64,000 nt of DNA, taken from Impatiens glandulifera. Taxonomy: Eukaryota; Streptophyta; Magnoliopsida; Ericales; Balsaminaceae. Where the stretch lies: contig NC_061868.1 in NCBI RefSeq assembly GCF_907164915.1, positions 31,028,439 through 31,092,438 on the forward strand, written 5' to 3'. Below the pieces are notes generated by a model. That model did no database searches and was not told where the DNA came from. It saw only the letters and a program-made list of their open reading frames with translations. This document shows, piece by piece, positions 1-11,283 of the stretch; within the stretch, counting starts at the first letter, position 1, and each line of letters opens with the position of its first letter. The position numbers and the translations under genes are program-made.

Positions 1-1495
1 TATATATATATATATATAAATATATGGAAGATAGAAATGAAATTAATAAAAGAGTATTGAATAAAATAATTAGAAAAATTAAATATATGAGAAATGAATA
101 AAATGATTTAAAAAATGTGGAATATATGGGAGAGGACGAATAAAAAATATACTTAAAAATGATGTTGGATAAAAACGCATAGATTATAAATTTAAACGAT
201 TATGATTGAGATAAAGAAAAAATTGAGTTTACACTTCAAAACAAAAATACTTAACTTATTACACAAATCATAGATCCTAGTGTCTAAACGGCCGGATTAA
301 ATGTAGTCATAGTTAGAATATTAATGATTAATATGTAACAAGATGGAGATGGGGTGGGTGTGATTTGTGCTTATAGGCTACACACCAGAAGGCATGTCAT
401 TTTGATTTTAATTATATATAAAGAATTAAAATCTATAGAAAAGAATTTTTTTTTGTATATAGAGGTGTACAAGCTACACACTAGTTGACATTGCACTTAC
501 ACTAATATGAACGGCGGAACCACCGGATACCACCGGATATAAAATATACCTGAATAAAAATGATTTACCCATAAATCAATATAATAAAAGTTGAGTATTA
601 AAATCGACGTTATAAATTTTCAGATTTAGATCTCGAATACTTCGACAATATATGTTTATATGGCCTCATTTTATTGTAGGTTCGTCTAATTTCATCATAA
701 TGATTAATATTATGTCGTCACATAAAAATACGCAATTCAAAATCTTGTTCAAGTGTAGTTTCATCAAACTCAATTATTTGAGATTTAGAAAAATAATTCT
801 AAATATTAATCCAAAATGATTATATTTGTTTCGATCGACTAATATATGTTTATATGGCCTCATTTTATTGTAGGTTCGTCTAATTTCATCATAATGATTA
901 ATATTATGTCGTCGCATAAAAATACGCAATTCAGAATCTTGTTCAAGTGTAGTTTCATCAAATTCAATTATTTGAGATTTAGAAAAATAATTCTAAATAT
1001 TAATCCAAAATGATTATATTTGTTTCGATCGACTAATACAATGAATGACTATTAATTATTGGCTTAAAATAGATAAATTATTATTATTTATTCGAACTAT
1101 TTGAATTCGACAATTAAAAAGTTTTTGAATTTAAAGACTTTTAACATGTAATTATAAAAAACTATCATCGGATATAAAAAAAATATAAAAATGATTCACA
1201 TAAATACAAATATTATAACAACAATACATATACTAATGATATATAATATATATATATATATAATTGGTGAAAGAATTGAGTAGGAGAGAATGAATTTCAA
1301 TTAAAGTGTTATAATATAACGTTATATTTTAACATTAAATATTATAGAAGCAAGGAGAGAATGAATTTTATTTTTTAAAATTAAGACAGACATTAATCTT
1401 AGAGGCTAAAAGAGTTCTGGTATAAATATTATTTGATTTGAAATAAATTATATAAAGTTATGTACCTATAGTATGTTTTATTATTATATATAATA
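1..1495. other. AT-rich spacer without genes
   Basis: I see no coding region here. The stretch is very AT-rich, opens with a TA run and has another near 1243-1262. The only clear structure is the tandem duplication listed separately at 647-1034. Confidence 0.6.
647..1034. repeat. 194-bp tandem duplication
   Basis: Two head-to-tail copies with an exact 194-bp period (647-840 and 841-1034). Only about three base differences are visible between the copies (for example gtcgtcaca versus gtcgtcgca), so the duplication is recent. No reading frame or transposon signature is seen inside the unit. Confidence 0.9.
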
Positions 1496-1504
1496 AATTA
1501 TATA

Positions 1505-1788
1505 GGAAAAAAGCTCACTTAGACGTATGTATTTGTACAATTAGCTCACTTAGACATATGTACTAATAAAATGTCATTTAAACGTACATACTATCAAAAA
1601 TTGGCTCATTTAGCCTCTTTGAGTAAACCATGATTAATTTTTATTGTTTAATTTATATATTTAATAATTAAATATTAATATATTTTCTCTCTCATTCCTT
1701 TTCATTTATTACTAATAAATGAACCCTCTATTTTTTTTATCTTTTTTATTATTTCTATATGAACATTTATTATTGATTATTTTAATTT

Positions 1789-1879
<91 letters not shown>

Positions 1880-2592
1880 TCATTAATTTAACTTTATATT
1901 TTTTCTTCTTTCTTATATTCACATAGATCATTAATTATTTTAAAATTGTTTGGTCTAATGATTGAATATAACAATGAAAAATCCTTTCAATAATGAAAAT
2001 TCTTTCAACAATAAAAATTCTTTAACACAAAAATAAATTAATTAAGAATTAAAAATTGGATAATAATACAAACTCATTCATCAAACTCAAAAGAGTAATA
2101 ATCAAATATTAGACAAAACAATGCACTTACTACTATAAGTCGTAAATAAAATTAAACAAAAAATTATTAATTTTATTTTTGTTTATATTAAATTAAATAA
2201 GAAAAAATTATTCAATAAAATATTACAGTAAAACATAAAATTTATAAATAAGTTGTTAAATATTTTTCAAAAATGAGAATTTAAGCAATATGAGAAATAA
2301 AAACTAATAAAAATGGAAGATAACATATAAAAGAGAAATTAATATTAAAATAATAAAAAAATTAAGAATAAAATAAATGACCTGGTTTAATTAATGAAAA
2401 AGAAGGAGAGAGAAAATATATTAATATTTAATTAATAAATATATAAATTTAAAAATAAAGTTAACCATGGTTAGTAAAAGAGGCTAATTGAGCCAATTTT
2501 TGATAGTACATAGGTTTAAATAATCTTTTATTAGTACATACGTCTAAATGAGCTAGTTGTACAAGTACATACGTCTAAGCGAGCTTTTTTCC
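1505..2592. mobile_element. Non-autonomous MULE-type element with long TIRs and 9-bp TSD
   Basis: The ends are long terminal inverted repeats of roughly 220 bp (about 1505-1725 and 2370-2592) that begin ggaaaaaagctc and match closely when one is reverse-complemented. The element is flanked on both sides by the identical nine bases aattatata (1496-1504 and 2593-2601). Long TIRs plus a 9-bp target duplication are the hallmark of Mutator-like elements. The interior has no transposase frame. It carries a long TA microsatellite and otherwise AT-rich filler, so the element would depend on a transposase supplied elsewhere. The TIR itself holds a short internal repeat built on agctcacttagac. The flank is AT-rich, but nine exact bases exactly abutting the TIRs is unlikely to be chance. 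Confidence 0.85.
1792..1876. repeat. (TA)n microsatellite
   Basis: An uninterrupted run of about 42 TA units inside the MULE-type element. It is likely length-variable and could form a cruciform. Confidence 0.95.
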
Positions 2593-2601
2593 AATTATAT
2601 A

Positions 2602-5092
2602 TAATCTCTATAAAAACACATTTATGCTTAGTTGAGAATTCCCTTTATTCTTTCTCTCTCAACAAAAAATTACACTTTAGTGGGAAGGGATATCCGAGCG
2701 GTTTACATGTGGCTCCGCCCTGGACTAATATAAAATAAAATTTTAATTTTAAATAATCTAACATAAGTCAATTATTTCAGTAATTCTAGTAAATATCATA
2801 AAAGCTAAGTCATTTATGATAAACTTCAAAATTCTTATTTAATAATAAGTATATTAAAAAAAAGTATATCAAAAATATTCAGTTAAAAAACCTTACAAGA
2901 TACACATTAGTATAATTAGAAATTTCAAGAATATATATTTAAATCTCCAAAATATTATTAACTTTTAAAATAAATATTAATTTTTTTTAAAAGATATATA
3001 TTATTAAATATTTAATAAAAAATATACAATTATTTTATTAAGTATTCTAAAATGTTAACAAAAATTAAGTGATTAAAATGTAATAATTATAATGTTAAGT
3101 GTGCTTATCCAACTCACTTGGGTTTGTTTTTTTTATAACTCTAGATCTTAATTAAAATTTTTAAAAATAATTATTAATTATTTAATATATATATTATATA
3201 TATATATATATATATATGAAATTTTAAACATTTGTTTTCTAAATATAATATTTTTGGAAAATCTATATCTCTTAATAATCTAATAAAAATGTGAATTTTA
3301 AAATTAAACTTAACATTATTTTACATATCTTATTTCATAATTAACTGCTAATAAAGAGTTCATAATATAGGATAATCTTGTTGTCTCATAACCAAATTTG
3401 ACAAACTAATTACCTATACCAGATAAGCCTGGACCTCAATCTTTTGAAAGTATTAAATAAATCATAAGTTTAGTTCATATTATTATACAATATTTGAGGT
3501 TTATTTATTATCTCAACAATTGAAGAAGTTTTTTTTTTATATTAAAATTAGTATATGATATAAAATTATTTTTAATATTCATATTGAAATATTTATTTCT
3601 CCTACTGAGGCTATTACAAATATGTTTGATATAAAATATAAAATTTAGACTCCAAATTTCTTAATTTGGTATAAGATAATAGAAATGTAAACTATTTCTT
3701 TATCTTTCTTTTTTACCACGTCACGATTATTAACTTTTGACACGCCACGATTGTGTTAGCGACGTTCTAGAACAAATTATTGCTAAATAGATAGATTATG
3801 TTTTGTTTTATATACATAAAATAAATAAAAATAATCTTATTTTCTTTCAAATAAATAATTGTGATCTATATGTGAAATATACTATTTGTACTTTTATTTC
3901 TAAGAGTGATAGTAAGAAAAAAAATATAGAGACCCATTAAGTACAATCAAGGTGCAGTAAAAATTGTAATGCTATATTAAATTATGAAGGGGAACAAAAT
4001 TTGTCAATGTCTAAGTTGTGAAGCTATATATATTCAAAACCGCTTGAAATATATTAAAGATCCTACTGAAACTCATGAAAGGTCTACCAAAGACTCAAGC
4101 AAGTACATAGAACCCACAAAAGTTCAACTAAGATCTATTTAAAATGTTTAAGGTTATTTTGAACTTCAATATTAAAGTCCACTTTTATAAATACACAATA
4201 TAATCAACATATATAGTTGATTATCTATCTCTCTATATAAAGTTTTTTTTAATATTGTTTCATAATCTTCAGAAAATTATTGTTCAACCAATTACTTATT
4301 AGGTATTTCTTATTTTTTTAATTTTTCTCTAAAGCAATTTGATATACAAAATAAATATCAATAATTTATGGAATATTCATTTCAACTTGAGGGCACTATG
4401 ACCTACACTTAATTAATATGAAACATTTTTCAAATTAATTATTTAAATATTTATTTCTCGTAATATTGTCCACACTAATCAAGTCATTATTAAAAAATTA
4501 CATTGATTCCACAAATCAAGTGGCATGACATGTGCAGTATAATTTTTTATCACCGTCCTTTCAATATATCCACTAAAATATTCAATTACATTTCTTAGTT
4601 GTACATGTTTTTTTTTTTAAATTATAAATTACTATTTTATATAAACAACTTCAACAAGAATATAGAACTAGTTTAATATATACTGTATTAGCCTTTAAAG
4701 TTTTCAATCGAAACCAAATTTAAGAATTTTAAATTACTTTGTATACTTCTACTATATTAATTAATGTTTTATTTCTTCTTTCTAATCCATCCTAATATGG
4801 AATATATCAAAATAATAATATGATTTACATTATTTTATATATAATTTCATATAATTTAACTTATATAATTATATAAATAAAACTTATTTATATATTAATT
4901 AATATTTAATAATTATTTTTAAAATTTATGTATTATTATAAATATTTGTATAATTAAAAAATATTAATTGTTTGTATAAAATAAAATATTATTAATAATA
5001 ATTTTATAAAAAAATATTTTAAATTAAATGATATAATTATAAACTAATTTTAAAATATATATATATATATATATATAAATAAATTGTATTAA
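2602..5092. other. AT-rich spacer without genes
   Basis: No supportable gene. Stops are dense in all frames. There are short TA runs near 3189-3217 and 5057-5076. A TATA-like tataaata near 4187 follows a slightly more complex stretch (about 3950-4260) that could be an old LTR fragment, but nothing confirms it. Confidence 0.5.
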
Positions 5093-5101
5093 TTAATAAT
5101 A

Positions 5102-5274
5102 GAGAAATGATTAAGTAGGGGAATTTGGTGGGGGAATGACTTGGCATAATTTTATTCGCTGAAAAAATCAAATAATTTCTCTATTTTTTCTCTTTCCTCT
5201 CACTTTTACATTTTCAACCAATGAAGGTGATGCCAGTCATTCCCTCACCAAATTCCCTCTCTCTATCACTCTTC
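5102..5274. mobile_element. Small MULE-like MITE
   Basis: A 173-bp element with imperfect TIRs of about 45 bp. The left arm reads gagaaatgattaag... and the right arm, reverse-complemented, gaagagtgatagag...; both contain a ggaatttggtg block and a ggaatgac block. Nine identical bases, ttaataata, flank it (5093-5101 and 5275-5283). The flank is low-complexity, so the TSD alone is weak, but a relative at 39870-40007 also has a 9-bp TSD and similar ends. Confidence 0.65.
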
Positions 5275-5684
5275 TTAATAATAATACCACTAATTTATGT
5301 AATTAATTATAAATATTATTTATTAATAATGTTAATTTTATATATGACTATTATTTTTAATTAACATTATTAGTTTTTAAAATAATTATTATATTTAATT
5401 ATATATGAAATTGTTACACTTAAATTTTTTATAATATAATTTTTGTTTGCAAAGATAAATAACATATAAAAAATTTAAATAAAAATAAGTAAGTAAATAT
5501 TTATTATTATTATTAAATTATAAAATTAAACCCATTTAAATATAAATAAATTTAAGTTATAATTTATTTTTATTATTTTTATTATATTTTAAAATTAATA
5601 TTTAGGTATAACTGTTGAGAAATTATTGAGAAAATTTACGAGGGAATGACATCAATATGATATAGTGACACGTAATTCTCTTCC

Positions 5685-5738
5685 AATATTTTTTCACTAT
5701 TACTATTGCATTTGCACGAGTAATAGTGAAAAAATATT
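5685..5738. repeat. Perfect 20-bp inverted repeat (hairpin)
   Basis: Arms 5685-5704 and 5719-5738 are perfect reverse complements of 20 bp around a 14-base loop. It could fold as a hairpin in either strand. It may be the core of a small foldback element, but no target duplication is obvious. Confidence 0.85.
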
Positions 5739-5889
5739 AGGGTGAAATTTTTATGGGCGGGTCAACCCACAATCCGACCCAAATATCAATTTACTCTCAC
5801 ATATATCCAAATTAACCACAGCTCTCGACCCGGCAATCCGGACACTTTAAAAATTAAGCATCATTATATATATATATATAGATTATATC

Positions 5890-8800
5890 ATATCTACATT
5901 CTTATGTAAATTGTTTCACTCTCACATCCCCACCTCTATCCCACTCCTCACTCATCTCTCAAAATTACATATTTATTCCTACTATTTTTATATATTTATA
6001 TTTCTTATTTTATTTACTTTACTTATTTAACTTTATTATTTTATTTAATTATTATATTTTTCTTATTCATTAAATTTAATTAATTATTTTCTAATATCTT
6101 TTATTTTATTTTATTTTATTTATTTAATATTCTTTATATCGGTTCCCAATATTTATTTTTATTTTCTTATTTCTGGTTAAGAATTATTTTTTATTTAAAA
6201 AATATGAATTTATTCGTTTTACATTAAATCTTGTTTGTTATAATTTTTTAGTTATAAATAACGATAAATAAAAATATTAATAAAGAACTAAAAATTTTTT
6301 TTTTTTAATAAATCTATTTTGGCAAGATACTGATATGATTTGATTAGCCATCCGTGAGAATTTAGGGTCTATGCAAATTTAAATTTTGGGTTCTTTAAAT
6401 AATAATTTTTTTTATTTTAATAATATAACATGAGATATATATTATATTATAATAAAGAAATAAGAGATTAAAGAGATGATAAAAAATTATATATATATAT
6501 ATATATATTGTATAATATATATTTAATATTAAAGGAGAAAAAAAGGAAAAAAATAAGATTAATAATATAATACTGTTAAATATTAAAAAAAATTGAGATC
6601 CTATAAAAGTGGGGCCCTATGCAAAATCATAGATTGTTGCCTTGTTCCAGGAGCCGACCCTAAATTAGCAAAATCAAATATATTTTTATTGAAAACTCAC
6701 TAAATAACAAATCTGTTTTTTTGTTGATAACTCACAAAAGAATCAAATTTTCTTTTAACATAATGAATAACCACAATTTCGGTTCATTTTCAAATAGTTG
6801 GTAATTTGAGAATTATGTTTCTAGTGGGGAGAATGATTATACACCCGAATTTACCACAAATCACAAATCAGGTTAATTATTATCGTTGTTTTAGGCATAT
6901 TTCTTATTTATTTTGGAAAAAAATAATATCAATTAGAAAAAAACTAATATCAATCTATGAAACTAATTGAGTTCTTACACTACTATTTTATATAGATATT
7001 TGAAAGTATAGAAGATATGATAAATTGGGCGAAGACAACTTGTTTGGAAAATGGTATTGTGGTAGTGATTAAAAATTCTGCTAATTTAAAAGGCGAAAAG
7101 TTGCCAGAGTGTTATTTAATGTGTGAAAGATGAAGAAAATACAAACTGCCACGGTATTTTGTTGATGGGCAATTCGTAAAAAAAAAATACAGGGACAAAA
7201 AAATGTGAATGGACATTCGAGCTACGAGGTATACCAATACTTCCAGAAGGTGTGATATGGCGTTTAAGGATTGTATGTGGTTTTCATAACCATCAATCAA
7301 CAAAATCTATGTATGGCCATGAGTGCCCGTCTATGTTAAAACCAATGGAGCAACAGTTTGTGCTCGACATAGCCAATAACACTACATCTCGTGAAATTCT
7401 TAGTATATTGAAACAAAGAGACCCGTCAAACACTACAGGGATAAAACCATTTACAATGCCATTTTCACAAATAAATTCGCCAAACAGGCCGGCCTAAATC
7501 AAGTCCAGCATGTCTTGGAGAAGTTAATTAAAAAAAATTACCTCCATGATTACCGTACAAATCTAGACACCAATGAAATCACAGATAATCTTTAGGTTCA
7601 CTCTAAAAGTCTGTTACTTTTTGTTAACTGTCCATCCGTATTGATCATTGATGCCACATATAAGACCAATGGGTATCGATCACCACTATTAGAGGTTGTG
7701 GGTATCACATCCACAATGTGAACTTACTTGCTTATGTTCGCATATCTAAGCAATGAGAGGGCAGAGCAACTAACATGGGCATTATGTAACATAAAGAAGT
7801 GGATGCTTGAAAAGGGGACATCATTGCCATCAGTGTTTGTTTTAGATCGGGATATGGCGCTTATTATGCCATTGAAATATGTTTTCCTATGGCACGTCAC
7901 ATCCTCTATATTTGGCACATAAACTAGTGCGTAATGAAAAAATGCAGGCCTATGCTTGGTCTAAAGTGGAACAAGTTTAATGCATCACGGTACTCGCTCA
8001 TTATTTCATCCACACAGTGGTCTTACCATCATAAGTGGGAAGTCATGCGCGAGGAGTATAAACGATTCCAAGGTTCCCTAAATTACCTTTGGGAGACATG
8101 GTTACACTCTTACAAAGATCGGTTTGTTTCAGCATGGATTGATACATGTATGCACCTAAGGCCACTCAAATGAATGCAACGTCTTGAATGAGAGGACATG
8201 GGAGGGGCCGGGGGTTCGCAATACTTTGTCGACCCATGATCACTCTCCCGTTCCACCCATCCGTGATACCTACACTAGGAAATTACCTACGGTTATGCAA
8301 CGTTATATTTCTCATATTGTTGACGTTGAACCTGACGGTCACTGTGGATTTAGGGCGATAGCCACACTAATCGAGTATGGTGAAGAAGGTTGCTTTCAAG
8401 TACGATACGATCTTATGGAGGAGATTCGACAAAATAAGCGTCAATATGATCAGCTTTATCTAGACCGGGAAATGACAGATAATCTATTATTTTTATTAAA
8501 ATATTTCGGGCAACCGACACCAGAGAGGCATTGGATGGACTCTATTACTTTAGGAATTGTCATCGCATCAAGGTACAACTTTGTACTGCATACATTTGGT
8601 GAGAATAATTGGAGTTATTTTACTCACTTGTCATTAAGGTCCTCTCTAGTTCCAGACCAAGAGCGCCAGGAAATAACTATAGCCCATGTTGGCAACACTT
8701 CGTGCAAGTTTTTTTACACACTCATTATCCTGTACCACCCTTTCCAATGTGGTGGTGTAATCAGTCATCTTACGAAATTAAAGGATGGGCAACTAGTTGT

Positions 8801-9230
8801 ATAACACGTGCTAATTTGTGGTACGAAATAACGGGTACATGACCTAACATGGTGTAGAATTTGGAGGAAATATTGATTATAATTTGTATTTTTTATTTAT
8901 TTTGGTGTATTATTTTTCCTATTATTAATTGTACTCTTTTCTAAACATGGTCAAAATACTTAATATTAAAAAATTAAAAGATAAAAAAGATCTAAAGAAT
9001 ATTAAATAAAGAAAGTAAAAAAAATATATATTAAAAATTAATTAATTAATTATATTTAATGATAAGAAAATCTTAATAATTAAATAAAATAAAATAAGTA
9101 AAATAAATAAAATAAGAAAAATAAATATATAAAAGTGGTAGGGGTAAATGAGTAATTTTGGTGGATGAGTGGTGAGTGGGGCCGAAAGTGGAGGTGTCAA
9201 TGGGTGGGAAGAGCACCTCCCCATTCTTAT
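5890..9230 (+). mobile_element. Decayed autonomous MULE with FAR1-like transposase and OTU domain
   Basis: The left region about 5905-6110 and the right region about 9015-9220 match each other in inverted orientation over some 200 bp. Shared blocks include cactcatc, caaaattac, an AT-rich tract of cttattttattta type and cattaaat.taattaatta. Between these TIRs lies a plus-strand remnant of a FAR1/MULE transposase followed by an OTU cysteine-protease domain. The outer borders are approximate because the last bases of the TIRs have diverged and I could not find a convincing 9-bp TSD. Stops, a frameshift and an internal deletion show it is no longer autonomous. Confidence 0.7.
6996..8842 (+). pseudogene. 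FAR1-like MULE transposase joined to OTU domain, degenerate
   Basis: Family role: cut-and-paste transposase with an RNase H-like DDE core. The remnant starts after a possible intron acceptor at 6995 with a FAR1-type N-terminus (FESIEDMINWAKTTC). It continues with the histidine-rich zinc-binding end of that domain (LRIVCGFHNHQS, from 7262) and the catalytic core: DATYKTNGY near 7650 (first Asp), VLDRDMAL near 7840 (second Asp), and WEVMREEY near 8037 with the presumed Glu. The SWIM zinc-finger region that normally follows appears deleted. From about 8300 comes an OTU-type cysteine protease: VEPDGHCGFRAIA holds the Asp and Cys of the family, and QHFVQVFL near 8694 the expected His, but a one-base frameshift near 8690 separates them. 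In-frame stops occur near 7130, 7593 and 7718. OTU enzymes cleave ubiquitin-like conjugates; whether this one ever did is unknown. Confidence 0.8.
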
Positions 9231-10014
9231 ACCTAAATGTTTTGTTAAATTTGAATGTAAAATATATTTTCTAAATACAAATTAAAATTACTATTTAAAA
9301 TCAAATTGCATGTGTTATTATTTTTCTAATTCCACTATTTCCTATTCAAATTGATTCATTGTTCACTTTTCACTTGCTTTTTACGTTACTTGATAAGGGT
9401 ATTTAAAATATGAATGATAAAACTAAAATCAATCTATCATATAATATTATAATTAATGTTAATAATATTAGATTAATAACAAGAAGATGTGAATCAAGAA
9501 GAATATTAGAATCAATATACAATGTAGACAAATGCCTTTTTAAGTGAATCAAATAAGGGTTGAAATGATGGTAACTGAAAGTATAAATATCAGTTTACAA
9601 CAATTGTAAATTACACGGGCTTCCATTTGTATGAGCTAAATGTTTAATACTATTTTTTTCTTCCCTTACTTCCTCTTTGCGAAACTCTTTATGTATATGA
9701 TATTTGGTATAGCTAACATTGAGCAGCTTTATCATTTGATTGGAGTCTAATGGATGAGATCAAATTAGAACTCAATATGGAAAAAACTTCTTATGGAGCA
9801 ATATATTGACTTAGTTGGATCTGGTTTAAATATATATATTAATAAATTTAATAACATTTGTTTATTCAACTCCAGTTTCGCTATTCAGGTAATCCTTTTT
9901 TTATTAGTTAAGATGACTAAAATAGAGTTTATTTAAAACGGTGAACATTTATAAATTTTAAAAAAAAATACTTTTTAAAATCATAAATATTTTAAATTAT
10001 ATATTAATATTATA
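9231..10014. other. AT-rich spacer
   Basis: No supportable gene, RNA or repeat unit is seen between the right end of the OTU-bearing MULE and the first long LTR copy. Confidence 0.5.
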
Positions 10015-10877
10015 TGATAAACATTAAAATTTTATCCACCCAATTTATAAATTTTAAAATAATTATTTAAAATAATTAAAATTAAGGCCAAATCATGATT
10101 AAATAATTAATTGGGTCTAAAGAAATTGAAATAAATAATTTAGGATAAATATTGTATCAATTTTATCCTAAATAAATTATTTATAAAAGCCCTAAAATTT
10201 TTTTAAAAAAAAATTGGGAAATATAAATATTAGATATTTAAAATATTTTATATATTTTGTAGGTTCAAAATGGAGCCAAGAGAAATTAAAAACAAAATCA
10301 AATTCAAACAAACTCAATGTCCGGAAAAGTGTCGTAATCTGTTGTAGCCGAAATCAAGATAAATTAGTGCAACAGATCACACAACCATCGATTGAGCGCC
10401 CATGCTTCATCCAGCGAACAACAGAGCCGTGTAGCTTGCTGCAATGGAAGAGAAGCGCTTCCACATAGTACTAGATTAACTAACGCGTGCATCAACGTTG
10501 TTAGCCTATACGCGAACGGAACTCCCATCATAAATGAACGCTGATGGAATGCCTAGGCGTCTGCACTTTAACGACGTCATTTAAGACTCCCTTGGCGCTC
10601 AAACACGGAAGAAACAAACGACTTCGTTTCCACTCAGCTTTGTCTTCTTCCTCGTGACGAACGACACGATGAACAAACGTAATCTTTGATTTCTTAAAGA
10701 TGGAACTCCGACGTTAGTCCACCAAATTGACTGATTCGAAAGATGAAATGCTCACCCTTGCATGAGCTATAACGAGCATGCCCTATAACGATCAACCAGA
10801 TGAAGAACATACAAAAGTCATTATTAACGTTTTGTCCGAAATTCGACCACTTGATCGATCAACCGACCTTGGCAGGC

Positions 10878-10885
10878 TATAAATA
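10878..10885 (+). promoter_or_regulatory. TATA box of LTR copy 1
   Basis: TATAAATA in the context ggctataaatagccc. The same element recurs at the equivalent place in the other LTR copies (44799, 62730, reverse 43278-43287, and a diverged form near 22734), which supports a conserved LTR promoter. Confidence 0.7.
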
Positions 10886-11283
10886 GCCCCCTAAGCTAGA
10901 ACGAAGACAAGGATCAGAATACCAAGCCTTCAATCCATTCCAAATGAAATTCGCCATTAAAATTTATAAGCTTTCTTAAAATTTCAAAACTTTGTAAAAG
11001 GCAGTAAAACTCAATATGGGTAATCACAAAGTTGTTAAAAGAGTTCAGGAGTGTTCTCAAACTCATTGTAAGGTTTCAATCATATTTTAATTCAACTTAT
11101 GGATCTAAACTGAAATTTTATATTTTTTTTGAGAAAAACGACTCATCATTTCATTAAAAATTCCCCAAAAGGGAAAAAAACCAAATGAATTTTTGTATTT
11201 TTCTAAACAAGCCTAGAAAAATTTAGTCCATAACAGTCTGAAACAAATGAATTACACAACACACAAACAATTGAAAGTGTTTA

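Noticed and set aside
2679..2725. tRNA-like words gatatccgagcggttt
   Set aside because: Resembles the start of a Leu or Ser tRNA, but no matching acceptor stem, anticodon loop or T arm follows.
3950..4260. Possible old LTR or promoter with tataaata
   Set aside because: No second copy, coding remnant or border could be found in the window.
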